From Omphalotus guepiniiformis (Eukaryota > Basidiomycota > Agaricomycetes > Agaricales > Omphalotaceae): a stretch of 64,000 bases of DNA. Where the stretch lies: positions 372,001 through 436,000 of the forward strand of contig JAQOOI010000073.1 of the NCBI GenBank assembly GCA_028554645.1, given 5' to 3'. Both the position numbers and the translations under genes were made by a program. Shown here piece by piece: positions 1 through 11,662 of this stretch; the first letter of the stretch is position 1, and every line of letters starts with the position of its first letter. The notes beneath the pieces are model-generated. The model did not search any database, had not been told where the DNA came from, and saw only the letters and a list, made by a program, of their open reading frames with translations.

Positions 1-185
1 TCGAATCGTCTCTGTATATCTTTGATTTATTAGCGTGTATTTATAATTGCTCAAGTTATCACACGGCCATCGACTGAACTCGGTATCTCGGGCATAGATA
101 TTTGAATCTTCGATTGAGGTGAGTTCTATCAGGTGTTGACAATATTGTTATCATCGTTCTCTGGAGCCCTCAGATTCGCCCAAAC

Positions 186-1213
186 ATGGAGAATCTCCTT
201 CTTCACTGGAGATGCTGGCGAAGAGGACGAGTTCACGCTGTAATTTCATCCTTCCCTAATCTCAAAGATCTATCCTCAACCAAATTTTCGTATACACTCG
301 CAATATCTACGCTCACGTATGTATACGACTTTGGGTTATACTGGGCAGCTATCACACAGGGTCTCCAAGCCAATAGCTCTCAACAATCTCTCGAAATTGG
401 TTTACTATCCAAATATTCATCGCTCAGTGTACCTATTCCAAATGGAGAACTACTCGCCTTTTGACATATAGAACAAGACGGTGGGGAGTTGAGGAAAGAC
501 AGGATCCGTTGTACGTTGCTGGAAAGCAAGCGAAGTGTCGCAAAGATCTATCCTAGCAAATTCTTGTATACACTTGCAATACTATCTACGCTCACGTCTT
601 TGCGGATATACGAATTTGGGTTGTACTGGGCAGCTATCACAGAGGGTCTCCAAGCCAATAGCTTTCAACAATCTCTCGAAATTGGTTTACTACCCAACCT
701 AACCAGCGATCAACATATCGTTCTCGTGAAGCATACTCCTTCCCTGACCTCGATGAAGCCGAGCCTCTCCGTGAATTCGCTGGTTCGTGCTGCGGTCTCA
801 CCCGCTTGACTATCAAGCAATACGCGGATCACGATCCTAGTTTTGGGACACAGGTCGTTGAATTTGTTGGCCATACGGAGGTGACGATGCTTACGGAGCA
901 CAAGGCTGGGAATGAGGTGCTGGGATTGCCGTTAATGGAAGGTGTAGAACAAGGGGAGTGTAATGAGATGCTTGCGAAGTTTGTAAGGGTAATTGACACT
1001 GTGGGAGAATTACCTTGTTCTCGGACAGAAAAAGCTTTATATATGCGGAGATTAGAAACAATAAGCTTAGTACATAATGATCTGGAACATGTAAAGGAAT
1101 TTATTGAATATGTATGCTTAATGTTTCAATTTACTGACTGCGCAAAATCTGGCAAAATAAATGATGAGTTCAGAATTTTCAGCCAATTCTCAATCATAAA
1201 ATTCTTTGGGTGA
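186..1213 (+). pseudogene. Unrecognised broken coding region with an internal duplication
   Basis: Several short open frames on the plus strand (186-464, 489-809, 806-1213) appear to be pieces of one decayed gene. The first two encode the same segment (core GLYWAAIT...QQSLEIGLL). A third frame reads from about 740 (FPDLDEAEPLREF) into 806-1213 without a clear domain. The frame changes between pieces and no consistent exon model emerged. The short leucine-rich pieces could belong to an F-box/LRR-like protein, but this is only a guess. I do not recognise a family. Confidence 0.3.
268..703 (+). repeat. Imperfect direct repeat, about 155 bp, two copies
   Basis: Positions about 268-425 and 546-703 are clearly related along their length (shared blocks such as gggcagctatcaca and ctctcgaaattggttta). 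The spacing is about 278 bp. The duplication falls in the decayed coding region and explains why two frames there encode the same peptide. Confidence 0.75.
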
Positions 1214-2130
1214 CAAGTCAATACAATCTGGAAATTGTCTTCCTCAAAAGTCCTATTATTCTCAAATGTAAGTTGAAGTATTCTTGCCAGGAGTATGCCG
1301 AGTAAAAATATAATACAATCATCCTAAACTCACTTCTTTCTCAGTGTATTGATAGGTCAAATATTTTGCATTTATTGTATTAGATTAGTTTGCATTTACT
1401 GATTATTATCTGTTTGCGTCTATGCTAAGAACTTCATAAGAATCTTCAACCATTTCTCGACTTTACCTTGGAAAAAGCGTGTACGTTTTGATAAGAGGTC
1501 ATTTAAAAATGCCTCGCTAGCATTTGTTGAACGTAAATTTGAAAGTTCATCAGCTTTTCCTCTTTAAATCTGGTTCGGATTAATCTAAGTTATATCTATG
1601 AATATTGTAAAATATCTGATACAGATTTTTTGTACCGAAATCGGCACGTCAGCACGTGGCGATCTCGCGAGATCAATTTATTATATGTCCGGAGAGCGGT
1701 ACGTCATGCAATCGACAGGTCCAGTTAGCATACCGTCTCGATATCAAGAACGACGGAAGATATACCCATAGGACTGGAACATAGCAATGCATTCACTGTA
1801 GGATAACTAATTTCGATTGATAGGTTTCGGTCATCCCCCAAATATGATCTGCATTTAAAACACTAGCTAGTTATAAGACTTGAACAAAATGAACCACGAC
1901 ATATGAACTCAATTTGAACGGAAATACGAGGAGTTCAGCAAATGATCTACATCACGGCGAACGTCATTTCGAACTGGCGCACATCAGTGAATTGAACGCG
2001 ACGCATATGAGATGAAGGAAATGAACTCACCTTGGAAGCAATAGAGAAGTCACTTGTCAATTGAAACAAAAACTCGATGCCGATAGCGAATTCGAAGTGA
2101 TCTGGAAACAAACTGAGGCAATGGCGGATG
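1214..2130. other. AT-rich stretch with no recognisable gene
   Basis: No sustained open frame, splice pattern or known repeat was seen on either strand. The one notable motif is a perfect 14-bp palindrome, gatctcgcgagatc, at 1661-1674. Confidence 0.5.
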
Positions 2131-2144
2131 AAGGACGATTTTAA

Positions 2145-2830
2145 TCACTCACGATCATGGTTCTCCATCCTCCAATTGATAGCGAAGCGTACATTGAGCA
2201 TCGGATCGTCAGGGTGAAAGAGTTTTGAACAGCACGAGAAAAATAGCGAGCGACGCGTTGGTGAAAGTGGCAGAGAGGTCGACGTGTTGGTGGAATTCGC
2301 GATGGTGGCTAGCGGAATTTTACGACCAATAAACGAAGTATGAGCAATAGTAGACTGAAGAACAAGATGTTGCCACTCACCGTGACCGACTATGCTAAGA
2401 AACGGAAGAGAGTGCACGAGAGAAAAGAGGTTGCGAGTGACGCGTTGGTGGAAAGGGCAAGGAGATCGATGTGTTGGTGGAAGTGAGTGACAATTTGCGA
2501 TAACAGACGAAGTATAAGCAATAGTGAACTGAAACCAAAAAATTGCCACTCACCGGGAACAATTTTGCTCGGGAAGAGGCAGAAAGCGATGCGTTAATGG
2601 ATTTGGAGAGGTCGTTGTTGGCGGAAGATGGTGGAGGACGAGAGTGTGAGGACGACTGGTCTGGGCTCTCGTTCTCCAGAGGGTGTAGAAGGAGAGGAGC
2701 CGAACAATGCGGAAAGGCGTCCTTTGCGTATGTGATGGTGGCTGGCAGGAATGTGACGACCGATAAACGAAGCACTATGAGCAATAATAGACTGAAGAAA
2801 AAATGTTGCCACTCACCGTGACCAACTGAG
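2145..2830 (+). repeat. Degenerate tandem repeat, three units of about 170-260 bp
   Basis: The phrase ttgccactcaccg recurs at about 2370, 2542 and 2806, each time preceded by an 'agcaatag..gactgaa' block. It is followed in the first two units, and after 2206, by a 'gacgcgttggtgg'-like block. Units 2301-2390 and 2734-2822 are the most alike. Short open frames on both strands here repeat the same peptides in different frames, which indicates a repeat array and not a conserved protein. Confidence 0.6.
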
Positions 2831-3440
2831 CTCAAAAGACCGTGTTGAACGTACGTGTATCCTTGTTTGGCTCATCAATTTCACTGTCCTCACTGTCTGA
2901 CTCGGTCACTCGTGGCAACGGTGGGGTCACTTCGCTCCTACTCTCAACCTCCACGAGCAACGAGCAGAGATCTTTTAGCACCTTTTCGCCTTTGTCGTCT
3001 CTTTCATTCAACTCGTCGCTTTTAAGCATTAGTCGACATCATCTTTACCTCCGACTTTCTCGACTTTTCTGCTTTCTCCCTACTTGCGGGGAAATGTCTT
3101 GAATACAGTGTTTTTCTCTGAACGTGTGTAATAAACAGGAGCATGTGTACCACCCCCTGCATTCTCCCAATTCCCCCCTGCTTCTACTGGGATACCTTCA
3201 TCATACTTACCGGTCGATACATTTGGCGTGGGGTTGACAACTCCGTCGACCAATGTAGAGCGCGAGTGTAGCACCAGCGAGACCCATCACATTCTCTGGA
3301 TTGTACCGCTTTCTAAATTGTTGCAATCTCTCAACATTCTTACTGTATTGATGAATAGTAGTGTCTGGGTGAGCAGTGTTGAAATAGTGAGTTATCCGCT
3401 ACGGAAGACACTCTAATGTACATCACTAGACAGTTAATCA
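2831..3440. other. No recognisable gene
   Basis: Only short frames are present, such as a minus-strand acidic 65-aa frame at 2832-3029 and a 64-aa frame at 3080-3274. Neither shows a domain, a splice-consistent neighbour or similarity to anything I recognise. Confidence 0.4.
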
Positions 3441-3518
3441 GTGACAATTTATAAGAATATGCCATCCCTTCTGCCCAATAGAAACTAGTCCAAATGTCCC
3501 CGAAGGTCAGTGCTCTTT
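3441..3518 (-). pseudogene. NOT1 (CCR4-NOT subunit) fragment, part beyond the hAT insertion
   Basis: If the hAT element and one TSD copy are removed, the minus-strand frame running out of 8016-8260 (..IPPIHSDFTSAF) continues here as KSTDLRGHLD-stop-FLLGRRDG. In NOT1 proteins the matching stretch resembles DLRxxLDQFLLGRG, so the stop (tag) replaces an expected glutamine codon. The similarity fades at about 3440, so this is the broken end of a gene fragment. NOT1 is the scaffold of the CCR4-NOT deadenylase complex and a functional copy is expected elsewhere. Confidence 0.55.
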
Positions 3519-3526
3519 AAACGCGG
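3519..3526. repeat. hAT target-site duplication, left copy (aaacgcgg)
   Basis: The octamer aaacgcgg directly precedes the left TIR and is repeated exactly at 8008-8015 after the right TIR. Eight bp is the TSD length of hAT transposons. Confidence 0.95.
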
Positions 3527-3540
3527 TAGTGTTGCCGCGG
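3527..3540 (+). repeat. hAT left terminal inverted repeat
   Basis: The 14 bases tagtgttgccgcgg are perfectly inverted at 7994-8007. Confidence 0.95.
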
Positions 3541-3720
3541 TCCGGTTCTGACCCTCGGGTCGACCCCGAACCTCCTTGACCTGACCCGAAGTTCAGGCCA
3601 AAGGTCAAATTTTCTTGAACCTGAACCTCGGGTCCGGTTCAAGGGTCAAGTCTTGGTGGATGCCGTGAACCTGGTCGAACCTGGTCGAACCGGGTTGACC
3701 CTCATTACCACTAACGAAAG
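3541..3720. repeat. hAT subterminal repeats, left
   Basis: Dense copies of gacc/ggtc-based words (gaacctgaacct, ggtcgaacc, gggttgacc) occur in both orientations. The matching zone at the right end is 7845-7993. They probably serve as transposase binding sites, by analogy with other hAT elements. Confidence 0.6.
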
Positions 3721-4215
3721 AAAGAAGTGGCCGCACACTGACATTGTAGCAACTGACAACAGTTACCAATTGCGTTTGCCGAGAAGCCGCGTGATAGAAA
3801 CTGTACAGTATTACTATCAAATCAAACCTTACTACGTTCACAGCCAACAGACATATTTCCTTTATACCTCTATATAACTGTTCAATTACTATGCCATTAA
3901 ACTCTTAGAAAAGGACGAGAATGATACTAAGCTGCTTGTTCACTCTGTTGAGAGACTGTTGGGAGTTAATTGTCAAACATCTAACCTCAATAAGAACTCG
4001 TTTCAATACTTTGCAGTTCATCAACATCTGTCACCAGGTACGTCTCTTTTCATCTCTTCCAATGAGTCTTAGCGCTGAAAGTGTCAATTTGCTTCTAGGA
4101 GCGATTCTCAGAACACTTCACGCAGTCGGCGTTTTCAACTCTCAAACGTGCAGAGACTAAGGTTTATGGTTTCTGTAAGTCATTGCAAACTTCGTCTTTG
4201 CTCCCTCCACTCACA

Positions 4216-7200
4216 ATGGACAAAAATACAGCTGGTTGTGCTGTAGGTAGTGATGGTGCACTTCTTTCTCCGAGCAAAATCTCTTGGTACAATGATGTTG
4301 ACGACGAGATCTCCATTTCTCCTTTTCCATCTGTTACTGCTTCTCAACCCATTCATCCATTGTTCACCTCTGAGCCAGCATGCATTGTAGCTGGGTCACG
4401 ACATTCCGAGCGCCGGAAAAACCCCTCGCACAAACTCAAGGATCCAAACAATATTGCCGTACCTGAAACTGGGAATGCTCGAAAGCGTGTGCGAGAGACT
4501 GAAGGCAACGACACTTCAGTTGCGAAGGCCTCAAAGAATTCGAAGAAAGTTTGTCATGAAGCTGCTGTTAACGATAAGAAGAAATCGGTGGAGGAAGATG
4601 AGGAGGTTCCTGAGTGTTCACTGGACGAGAAAAATGAAGATGCAGAGATGACTCAGAGTGACGATGAAGATGCTGAAGCAGAATATCAGAGAACGAAAGC
4701 GCTTGGTGATCGTGACCGTGAAGTAAATATTGTCTCTTCTTGGAAACTTTTGACTAATTTATTTCTAGACTATGCAGATGCGTTCGAAGGATGACCAGAC
4801 TGCCGATATCCGTACAGTCTTTACTGCGGATGAGGCTACAAATCCTCACACTGGGAAAGTCGAAAAAGGTCAATGGTGCACTATTTGCAAGTGAGTTCAT
4901 ACTCCCAGGTATCTTGACACTCGTCTCATCATTGACATTATTTTCAGAAAGAATCAGCTTGGCTGGAGAGCCTTTTTCACGGGCAATACCACAACTTGCA
5001 GAAATCATATTGCAAGGTATGAGTATCTCTGAAAGTGTGAAACCAATCTTAACGTTATAAATTAGAAAAAGGGGGCACTTCGAGATTTACAAAAAACATT
5101 GCGAAGAAGCTGCGATTCCTATTCATCCTCGTGCGGTACCCAAGGGAGGTGTTGCTAGTCTTGATGGGTGTGTATTGATTTTTATCCGTTTATTATTATA
5201 TCTAATTAATTCTGGTGAATAGACCAAAACAATCTTCTCTTGACGGTCTAGTCACTTGCACAAAGCGTGTGCAGTACTCACGCGACGGTCTTATGGACCA
5301 CATCATTGAGCTCATTGTTACGGATGATAGTGTTTGTATTGGTCTAGTTTCGATTAAATACCTAGATGACTGACACAGTTGTCATACCACAGGCATTACG
5401 TCTAGTTGATAAACCAGCATTCCGCCGGTTATTGATATTTCTTCGCCCTGATGTTAGCGAGAAGGACATTCCCCACCGCACAAAGCTTCGCAAGGAGATC
5501 ATGAAGCGTTCTGCAGAAGTAGAAGCGATTGTTGCAAATATTCTCAAGGTATGTTAGTTTGTGTTTATATATTGCTCCGTCATTCATGATTTGGCATTGC
5601 AGAACACTCCGGGGGAAATATCATTAACAATCGACACCTGGACATCAAGCAGTGGAACACCGTACATGAGTGTAACAGCTCATTACATTTACGCTCCCGT
5701 TGATGCACCTCAAGATTGGACACTTCGTAGTGAGCAGCTTGCCTTTACGAAAATCGAGGGCAACCATTCTGGAGCAAATCAGGCGAAAATTCTTGCTGGC
5801 GTAACTGACCGCTATGGGATACGAGAAAAGGTATGCAGTTTTCTGTGATTATATTCTTTAACTGAGGAAGTTTCAGGCCGGATGGATAACCTCTGACAAT
5901 GTCACCTCTAACGATACTGTGATGATGGAGTTCGGCAACATTATTGACCCTGAACAGGAACGATGGAATCCTATTGAACGGCGCATTCAGTACGTCTGTA
6001 TTGTGTCTTTAGTCTACTTTGTTAACGAACAACTCTTGCATCCAGCTGTATGGAACACGCAGTTCATCTTGGTGCAAAGCACTTTGTTGATGAGATCTCT
6101 CCAACCTCCAGTGTTAAGGTTTTGAAAAAAGTTCGCGATGTCATGCAAAGGACCGGTGTTGATATAGAAGACAATGTGGATCTCAATGAGCTTGACAGTG
6201 CTCTTGAGGCCTGTCTGGACTATGGAAACAACATCGACGGTGACAATGATTTCAGTCCTGGTGACGCTCTTGGCAAAGTGCTCGCACTCATTACACAAGT
6301 AAGACAATTATACTCCTCATCTTTCGAGTTCACCCGTGTTTATAATTTCTTTCTAGATTCGCAAATCCCCACAAGCACAAGCATTCTTCAAGAAGCAGGC
6401 GCAGGAAGCTCAAATCCCTGTTCGTCAGCTTTTGACATGGGTACGAACACGCTGGGCATCTCTTTATCATTGCCTCGATCGTGTGTTTGAGCTACAGCTT
6501 GTAAGTCACTCGTACATCATGTTCCATGTTATGTTATGGCTAACCAAACATTGATACTTAGGCAATCAATCGATTTGTTCTCCTCGCTGATGAAAGCTTC
6601 GAAGTGCCGGTACTCAAAGATAAACAATATTCTGATTTCCGACTATCGAAGGTAGAGTGGGGATATCTTGAAAAGATTCATGCAATTTTGAAGGTTTGGC
6701 AGCTCGCTTGCTGGTTGTGTTTATTGATTAATATTGTGGCTTAGGAACCTGCTACAGCAACACAGACCTTCTCATCTGCGAAGTATCCAACCCTGTTTCA
6801 GGCAATACCAACCCTCGAATTTCTCCTGACGAGATGGTCAAGTATGACAGCTACTTCACGCTTTTCCGATATGTATGAAGCTCTTGTAGCTGGCTTAGAG
6901 AACCTCACAAAATGGTACCATAAGATTGATGATTCTGATGCGTATTTCATATGTCTTGGTATGCGCAAATCTTCTGTCACTTATCCATAACACTGATCCT
7001 TTGTATTAGCTCTTGATCCTAACTATAAGACATCATATGCAGAAGCCGCATGGGATGTTGAAGATTTCGAGAAAGCCATGACTCGCTTTGAAGATGTGGT
7101 AGGATTTCCGAGTCGAGAGTTTTATTTTGTTTTGACGTAAATATAGTTTGATCAGTACTCCTCAACGTTGAACAATACCCCCTCTATAGTACACAGTGAT

Positions 7201-7765
7201 ATCATGCGTGAGTTCATTACCACTACAGTATCATCTCCGAGTCCCCGTTCACTTCCAGCACAATAGCGGCCCAGACAGGTACATATGGTCAAGCTTGCAT
7301 GCTCGAAAAGATACAGAAAGCGCAGAAGAAGAAGAAGAAGGCCAATGCCGAGCCTCGTGCAGAACTGCAACGATATCTGGATGACGATCTCACACACGGC
7401 ATTACAGATGTAGTTTCTTGGTGGGGCGTGAGTATATTTTTATTAATTAGCTGTCTAGCTGCTCACTGAAGTGTATATCTTAGAAACACATGGATACATA
7501 TCCAGTTCTCGCAAAGATTGCACGCGACTATCTTCCAATACAGGCATCTGCAGTGGCCTCGGAACGTGCATTCTCAGGTGGAGGCCTTACTGACACTAAA
7601 CGTCGAAACCGCCTTCTCCCTACAATCTTTGAAGCGCTGCAGATTCTCAAGAGTGGGTACCGTAACGGGCATATTAAGGCATCGGAGCAAGCAGCGGGTC
7701 GGATTAAGGTTGCATTGGATGAACTTGAGTCTCAGAACACAGACGAAGATAGTGACAATGTCTGA
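4216..7765 (+). CDS. hAT transposase (BED finger, RNase H-like core, hATC dimerisation)
   Basis: Sixteen exons give one frame of 2718 nt (905 aa): 4216-4722, 4769-4890, 4948-5016, 5066-5167, 5223-5331, 5393-5548, 5603-5830, 5877-5989, 6046-6298, 6357-6498, 6562-6693, 6746-6958, 7010-7098, 7156-7207, 7279-7427, 7484-7765. All introns are GT-AG and about 46-71 nt. Residues 1-170 are acidic and low in complexity. A BED-type finger follows (WCTICK ... CRNH). The RNase H-like core has LTIDTWTSS and GWITSDN, each offering a catalytic aspartate, then VRTRWASLYHC. The C terminus is a typical hATC domain (ASAVASERAFSGGG ... TDTKRRNRL). It should bind the TIRs and subterminal repeats and catalyse cut-and-paste transposition in the nucleus. 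No stop or frameshift was found. Confidence 0.9.
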
Positions 7766-7993
7766 AAACTGTTAGTTACTAGTGGGTGCATAGTAGAAAG
7801 TTGTAGTCTTGCGAATTTCACTTTTTTTGTTTTCATTTGTATTGTGACCCTGTTCGACCCTGTTCGAACCTTGAACTGACCCCTCTGACCAGGGTCAACG
7901 AGGTTCAGGTTCAAGGTTCAGAAAATATTTGACCCGACCCTCAAGGTCAGGTCGGGGGTCAGAAATTTTAGCATTGACCCGGACCGACCTGAA

Positions 7994-8007
7994 CCGCGGC
8001 AACACTA
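7994..8007 (-). repeat. hAT right terminal inverted repeat
   Basis: Exact inverse of 3527-3540, followed by the second TSD copy at 8008-8015. Confidence 0.95.
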
Positions 8008-8015
8008 AAACGCGG

Positions 8016-8260
8016 AAGTGAAGTCAGAATGAATCGGAGGAATCGGTCCCATTTCAGGGATCAAATCAAGGGCAATGTTACGCAGATGTGGGTCAGGTAG
8101 AATGAGGGTAGGAGGGAATGCAATAAGTATGATATTTCGGAGTTGTATGCAACGAGGTGGGATTGCATCACAAAGAGTAAAGAAGTATTCACTCAGGAAC
8201 TCGGGGAAGTCGTGTAGCAGGACCAAGAGAAGTCGAAACGCTCCCAACCAGCTTGATCAC
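8016..8260 (-). pseudogene. NOT1 (CCR4-NOT scaffold) fragment, part upstream of the hAT insertion
   Basis: The minus-strand frame encodes FRLLLVLLHDFPEFL, then CDAIPPRCIQLRN, LPDPHLRN and IPEMGPIPPIHSDF. This matches the conserved C-terminal region of NOT1/CNOT1. Only about 80 residues are present; sequence further 5' no longer looks like NOT1 and soon becomes BCAS3-like. The transposon interrupts it at its 3' side and a stop follows beyond. It is a gene fragment and not a working NOT1. Confidence 0.7.
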
Positions 8261-8329
8261 TTGCCTTCAGTGTCCAGACAGAGTCGCCCTCTTCAGCCTC
8301 CTGATAGTTCTCTGTAACCTCCCACTAAA

Positions 8330-10671
8330 TCTCCGGTGCACTAAAATTGTCCTCTTCGTCAATGCGTGCTGTGGCAGTGCTACTAGAAAACACCGGTCTG
8401 GCGGGAATAACTGGCACTGAGGCTTGCACAGACTGTTCGACGTGAACTCCGAAGGAGATACATTAAACGATGTTCAATGTCGAATGCGTTTTCTTTTTAT
8501 CTGCACGTCGAAGGACTTTCTTCTGCCAGATCACTGGATGTAGGTCCTGATAGACGTTCCTGATCAAATTCACCGTCCGCAGGTCAATTTAAGTCTCCTG
8601 GGGACACAAAGTCTTCATCTTCTTCATCAAGCTCCAGCGGAACCAATGCAGACATACTGTTATCAGTAGCCCGAAGTTTCGGTGAGCGAATCTTGGTGAT
8701 CTCTCGCCGGAACCTTCCAATACTTCCCGACATCCCATCACTCAGGCCTGTCATCGTCGTTCGAATAGGTATTAATGTCCTCGGTTTAGAACCAGGAGTA
8801 CCATTAGGGAGCATCGGTAGTACAGGTTGTGTGGGAGCGTGGTCCATATCCCCTGCGAGAGCCGAAGCAAGTGGTTCATCGAAAGATGAAGAGGCTCGAC
8901 AATCGCAAAGAGCGGTGAAGCCACCGCCTTCCACGAAGGATTCACCACCGCCACCCCCGTAGGGAACGCTCTGACTTCAACACCTTTACGAACCTGAATC
9001 TTTGTTCCCGAAAAGTCGAATTGGTACCGACGTATGAGAGCATGCGAGAGATAGACGGAACGAGGAAGAACCCGAATGGACTTTGAGCATGTAGAGAGTT
9101 CTGCTTGGGCAAGCCAACTACATTCATTTGATCAGTTTTCTTAGCTTTGTTCAGCCACAAGGACGGCAACTTACTTAGTCTTTCCTACTCTCGATCCCTT
9201 CGCGCTCACGCCCTTCTCATCCTTGGGGTCTGGATATCTGAATTCTCTACTACCTTCCTTATCTCACCCCAGTCTCTACTACGCCTTAGATTCCATGTAG
9301 CAAGCTTTCTGCCGGCAGAATCCCAGAGGCCGCTATCCTTCCGTGCATTGCAGATGCATTTGGAGACGCAGACATACTCAATCTGCCAGCAACACCCATC
9401 CCAGGAAGTGAACGACTAATGCTACTTCCACCCATCCCACAAAGCCAGCGCCGTTAGACTTGGGCTTGACATCAACAGTGATCCTTCTCAGTAAATTGTT
9501 CCGTCAGTCGGATCAAAAACGAGGACATCCTGGTAGTTCCTAGGGCGCCCACTGGGGACTGAAATACTGCCGTGAAGGCGATATAGGTTCGGATCGTGCC
9601 GATGGAGGCGAAGACATTACTGTGTGGTTTGAGCTGACACTTCCATAGGAATGTTAATGTGGACCAGAGTGGGAAGGCAAGAGGTTGTGAGAAGTGATGT
9701 GATAGACTCGTAGGCATGCTCTGTTCTGCCTCCTATGAAGACTCCAAGAACAAGGACGCAAGAGGTACTCTTGGTTGCTCGGGCGTCGGATTCTTCATTA
9801 CGCGAAGCCGCACAAGAGGGTACAAGTCGGTGGGCATCAGAGGCTAATGATAAAGACAAACATCAAGAAAGACCGAGGGCTCAAGAAAGATGATCATACC
9901 AATTCCGTGTAGTTGCTGACTTTGCCCTCCATATGACTCCTAATATCAGAATGACCGACTTAAGAGTTGACAGCAAATACATGCACAGTCCGTTTCCTCG
10001 TTCCAATAGCTAACCAACGCCCATCAGAAGCCCAGTTCGCAGATTCGATAGCAGCATGTGTTCGTCCACGACGAAGATTGTACATATGAACAGGCGGCGA
10101 CTCCAAATTCGAATACTGCTCCGCCGAGGTTGGTCCAGGTTTAGACTTACCATCGGGAGACAGAGAAGCGCCATCTCGCTCAAGCTCCTCCTTCTTTCTC
10201 GAAATGGGACTACTTTGTAACTCAACCACAGAAACTGACTGTCCATCCCTAGGTGTGATCAAAAACGAAGTGCCATTAGGAGAAAACCAAACGCTCGTGA
10301 CAGGTTGCGACTTGGACACTACAAACTGCGATATCACAGTAGGAGTCGGGCCTTGCGAGTTGCCCACAATTCCTGTACCCATAACCTCCTGAGGTGACAT
10401 GGCTTTGCTCTCTGAAGTAGACAACAAAGGTGCAATATCCAGTATAGTGACGTAATAGCCACTCTCAGCGGGAGGCGCAGTACGTTGAAGGGTCGAAGTC
10501 CGATGCGCACCAGAACCTTCCCCAGCTCCCGAAGTCCTTCCACTTCCATACTCCTCAATACCAGAATGACCAGCACTCCCAATCGAAAATCTCCGTTTCC
10601 AAACATCATCCGAGCCAGTAGCAGCCGGCGCACTCTTCGAGAAAAATCGATTAGCGAGCGCTCCCACTCCC
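8330..10671 (-). pseudogene. BCAS3-like WD40 protein, 3' portion (broken)
   Basis: The minus-strand frame 9960-10667 encodes PVTSVWFSPNG, a long low-complexity stretch and ANWASDGRWLAIGTRKRTVHVFAVNS, the beta-propeller signature of BCAS3-family proteins (phosphoinositide-linked WD40/BCAS3 domain proteins). Further 3' pieces follow in shifting frames: YQDVLVFDPTDG then LRRITVDVKPK (frame change near 9490), LIRRYQFDFSGTK near 9000, and GRFRREITKIRSPKLR with an acidic tail at 8584-8934. The shifts show that the gene is dead even apart from the gypsy element that separates this portion from 16940-18110. Without the element and one TSD the frame reads through (GMGGVGALANRFF). Confidence 0.75.
10667..10671. 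repeat. gypsy copy 1 target-site duplication, left (ctccc)
   Basis: ctccc precedes the 5' LTR and recurs at 16940-16944 after the 3' LTR. Five bp is usual for Ty3/gypsy integrases. Confidence 0.9.
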
Positions 10672-10929
10672 TGTTACAAACGTTTTCTTTTTTCATCTTA
10701 TCTCATTGTTTGTACATATAGACACTTTTATTATCAGTAGATAGCATCTTAAGTTATAGATCTAGGGTTATATTAAATACACACGTAGGTAGCATGATGA
10801 TCAAGATCAAGCATGTAGACCTCAAGGCGATCACGATCATTAATGAAACACTTGAGGCAATCGAACTCATGGTAGACACGCGGTGGATTAGTCAAGGGTT
10901 ATAGCCCAGGGTTTAGGGTTTTATTTACA

Positions 10930-10936
10930 TATATAA
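10930..10936 (+). promoter_or_regulatory. LTR TATA box (tatataa)
   Basis: tatataa lies 32 bp upstream of 10962, where the sequence complementary to the primer-binding site begins. That spacing fits transcription starting at 10962. The 3' LTR of this copy and the other family members carry tacgtatataac at the same place. Confidence 0.6.
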
Positions 10937-10961
10937 CAAGTCCGCTTAGGTAGATATTTCT

Positions 10962-10975
10962 TTAGCTTCGATCTT
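10962..10975 (+). other. Putative self-primer at the mRNA 5' end
   Basis: ttagcttcgatctt is perfectly complementary to the 14 bases at 11126-11139 just inside the LTR. In Tf1-type elements the mRNA 5' end folds back on the PBS and primes minus-strand DNA synthesis after cleavage. Confidence 0.6.
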
Positions 10976-11125
10976 GTCAATAACTCCTCAAGTTTAGACT
11001 TGTACTTAGCATACTTCCTTGTATCGTCTCTTTTCTCAATTCCACTTTCTGCTTTTCTCTTACTCGTGTGAAACTAAGATCATTGTGTTTGGTTATTTGA
11101 GTTTGATAACTCGAGTTGCTGGCAT

Positions 11126-11139
11126 AAGATCGAAGCTAA
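11126..11139 (+). other. Primer-binding site, self-priming type
   Basis: aagatcgaagctaa begins one base after the LTR end. It is the exact complement of 10962-10975 in the LTR. I recognised no tRNA 3' end here. Confidence 0.6.
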
Positions 11140-11662
11140 CACAACTCACCCGACCAACACAAATTCAAGTTTGCCTTCTTGTTGCTATTTCAGTAGCAAG
11201 TAAGTTTCTCTTCACCTTTACACGCTTACTTCATTTTTCTCCCTTTGATATTCGGGTTTCTGTCCGAATTAGGAATCTGTGCTCTAATAGAGTAATTGCG
11301 CCTATAGTACAAAAGAGTAACGTTGAGTCCGACTCTGTACTGGCAGCAGAAAGCATCGTCTGATAACTGACCTTCGGGGAAGGGACTTTGCGCTTGGGGA
11401 ACGAGGTGCACTCCTAGAAAGGCACGCCCAGGTTTACTCAGCAAGTGAGCACGGATTTAGGAACTCGTTTATTAGAGGCAGAAAAGGTCCTGAAATCTCT
11501 TCATGAGGTTACTGATGGACCGAAGTAAACTCTACCATTACGGAATCTTGGGGGAACTTTAGCAGTCTCTTGGAAGAAACCACTATCCCATCACCTGTCA
11601 CACCTTCATACAAATCTCTTGCATCATCTCCCTATTCTACCCGACCTCATACTCCTATCAGA

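Larger units (their letters stand above)
3527..8007 (+). mobile_element. hAT-superfamily DNA transposon, complete (4481 bp)
   Basis: The element has 14-bp perfect terminal inverted repeats (tagtgttgccgcgg at 3527-3540; its complement at 7994-8007) and an exact 8-bp TSD. It contains one multi-exon transposase gene that can be read without interruption. Subterminal zones (about 3541-3720 and 7845-7993) are filled with GGTTCGACC/GGGTCA-type short repeats in both orientations, the usual layout of transposase binding sites in hAT elements. Perfect TIRs, intact TSD and an open gene suggest recent insertion and possible activity. The target is a NOT1 gene fragment. Confidence 0.93.
10672..11124 (+). 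repeat. 5' LTR of gypsy copy 1
   Basis: It begins tgttac and ends ctggca; the other LTRs end ctgaca. It contains a TATA box and the putative start of R. Confidence 0.93.

Noticed and set aside
2145..2835. Protein-coding gene on the minus strand with repeated SLPPTHRS-type peptides
   Set aside because: The same DNA repeat gives similar peptides in several frames on both strands; no conserved domain or splice model.
10900..10921. Telomere-like gggtttaggg sequence in the LTRs
   Set aside because: Only about two units, present in every LTR copy at the same place, so it is part of the LTR and not a telomere.
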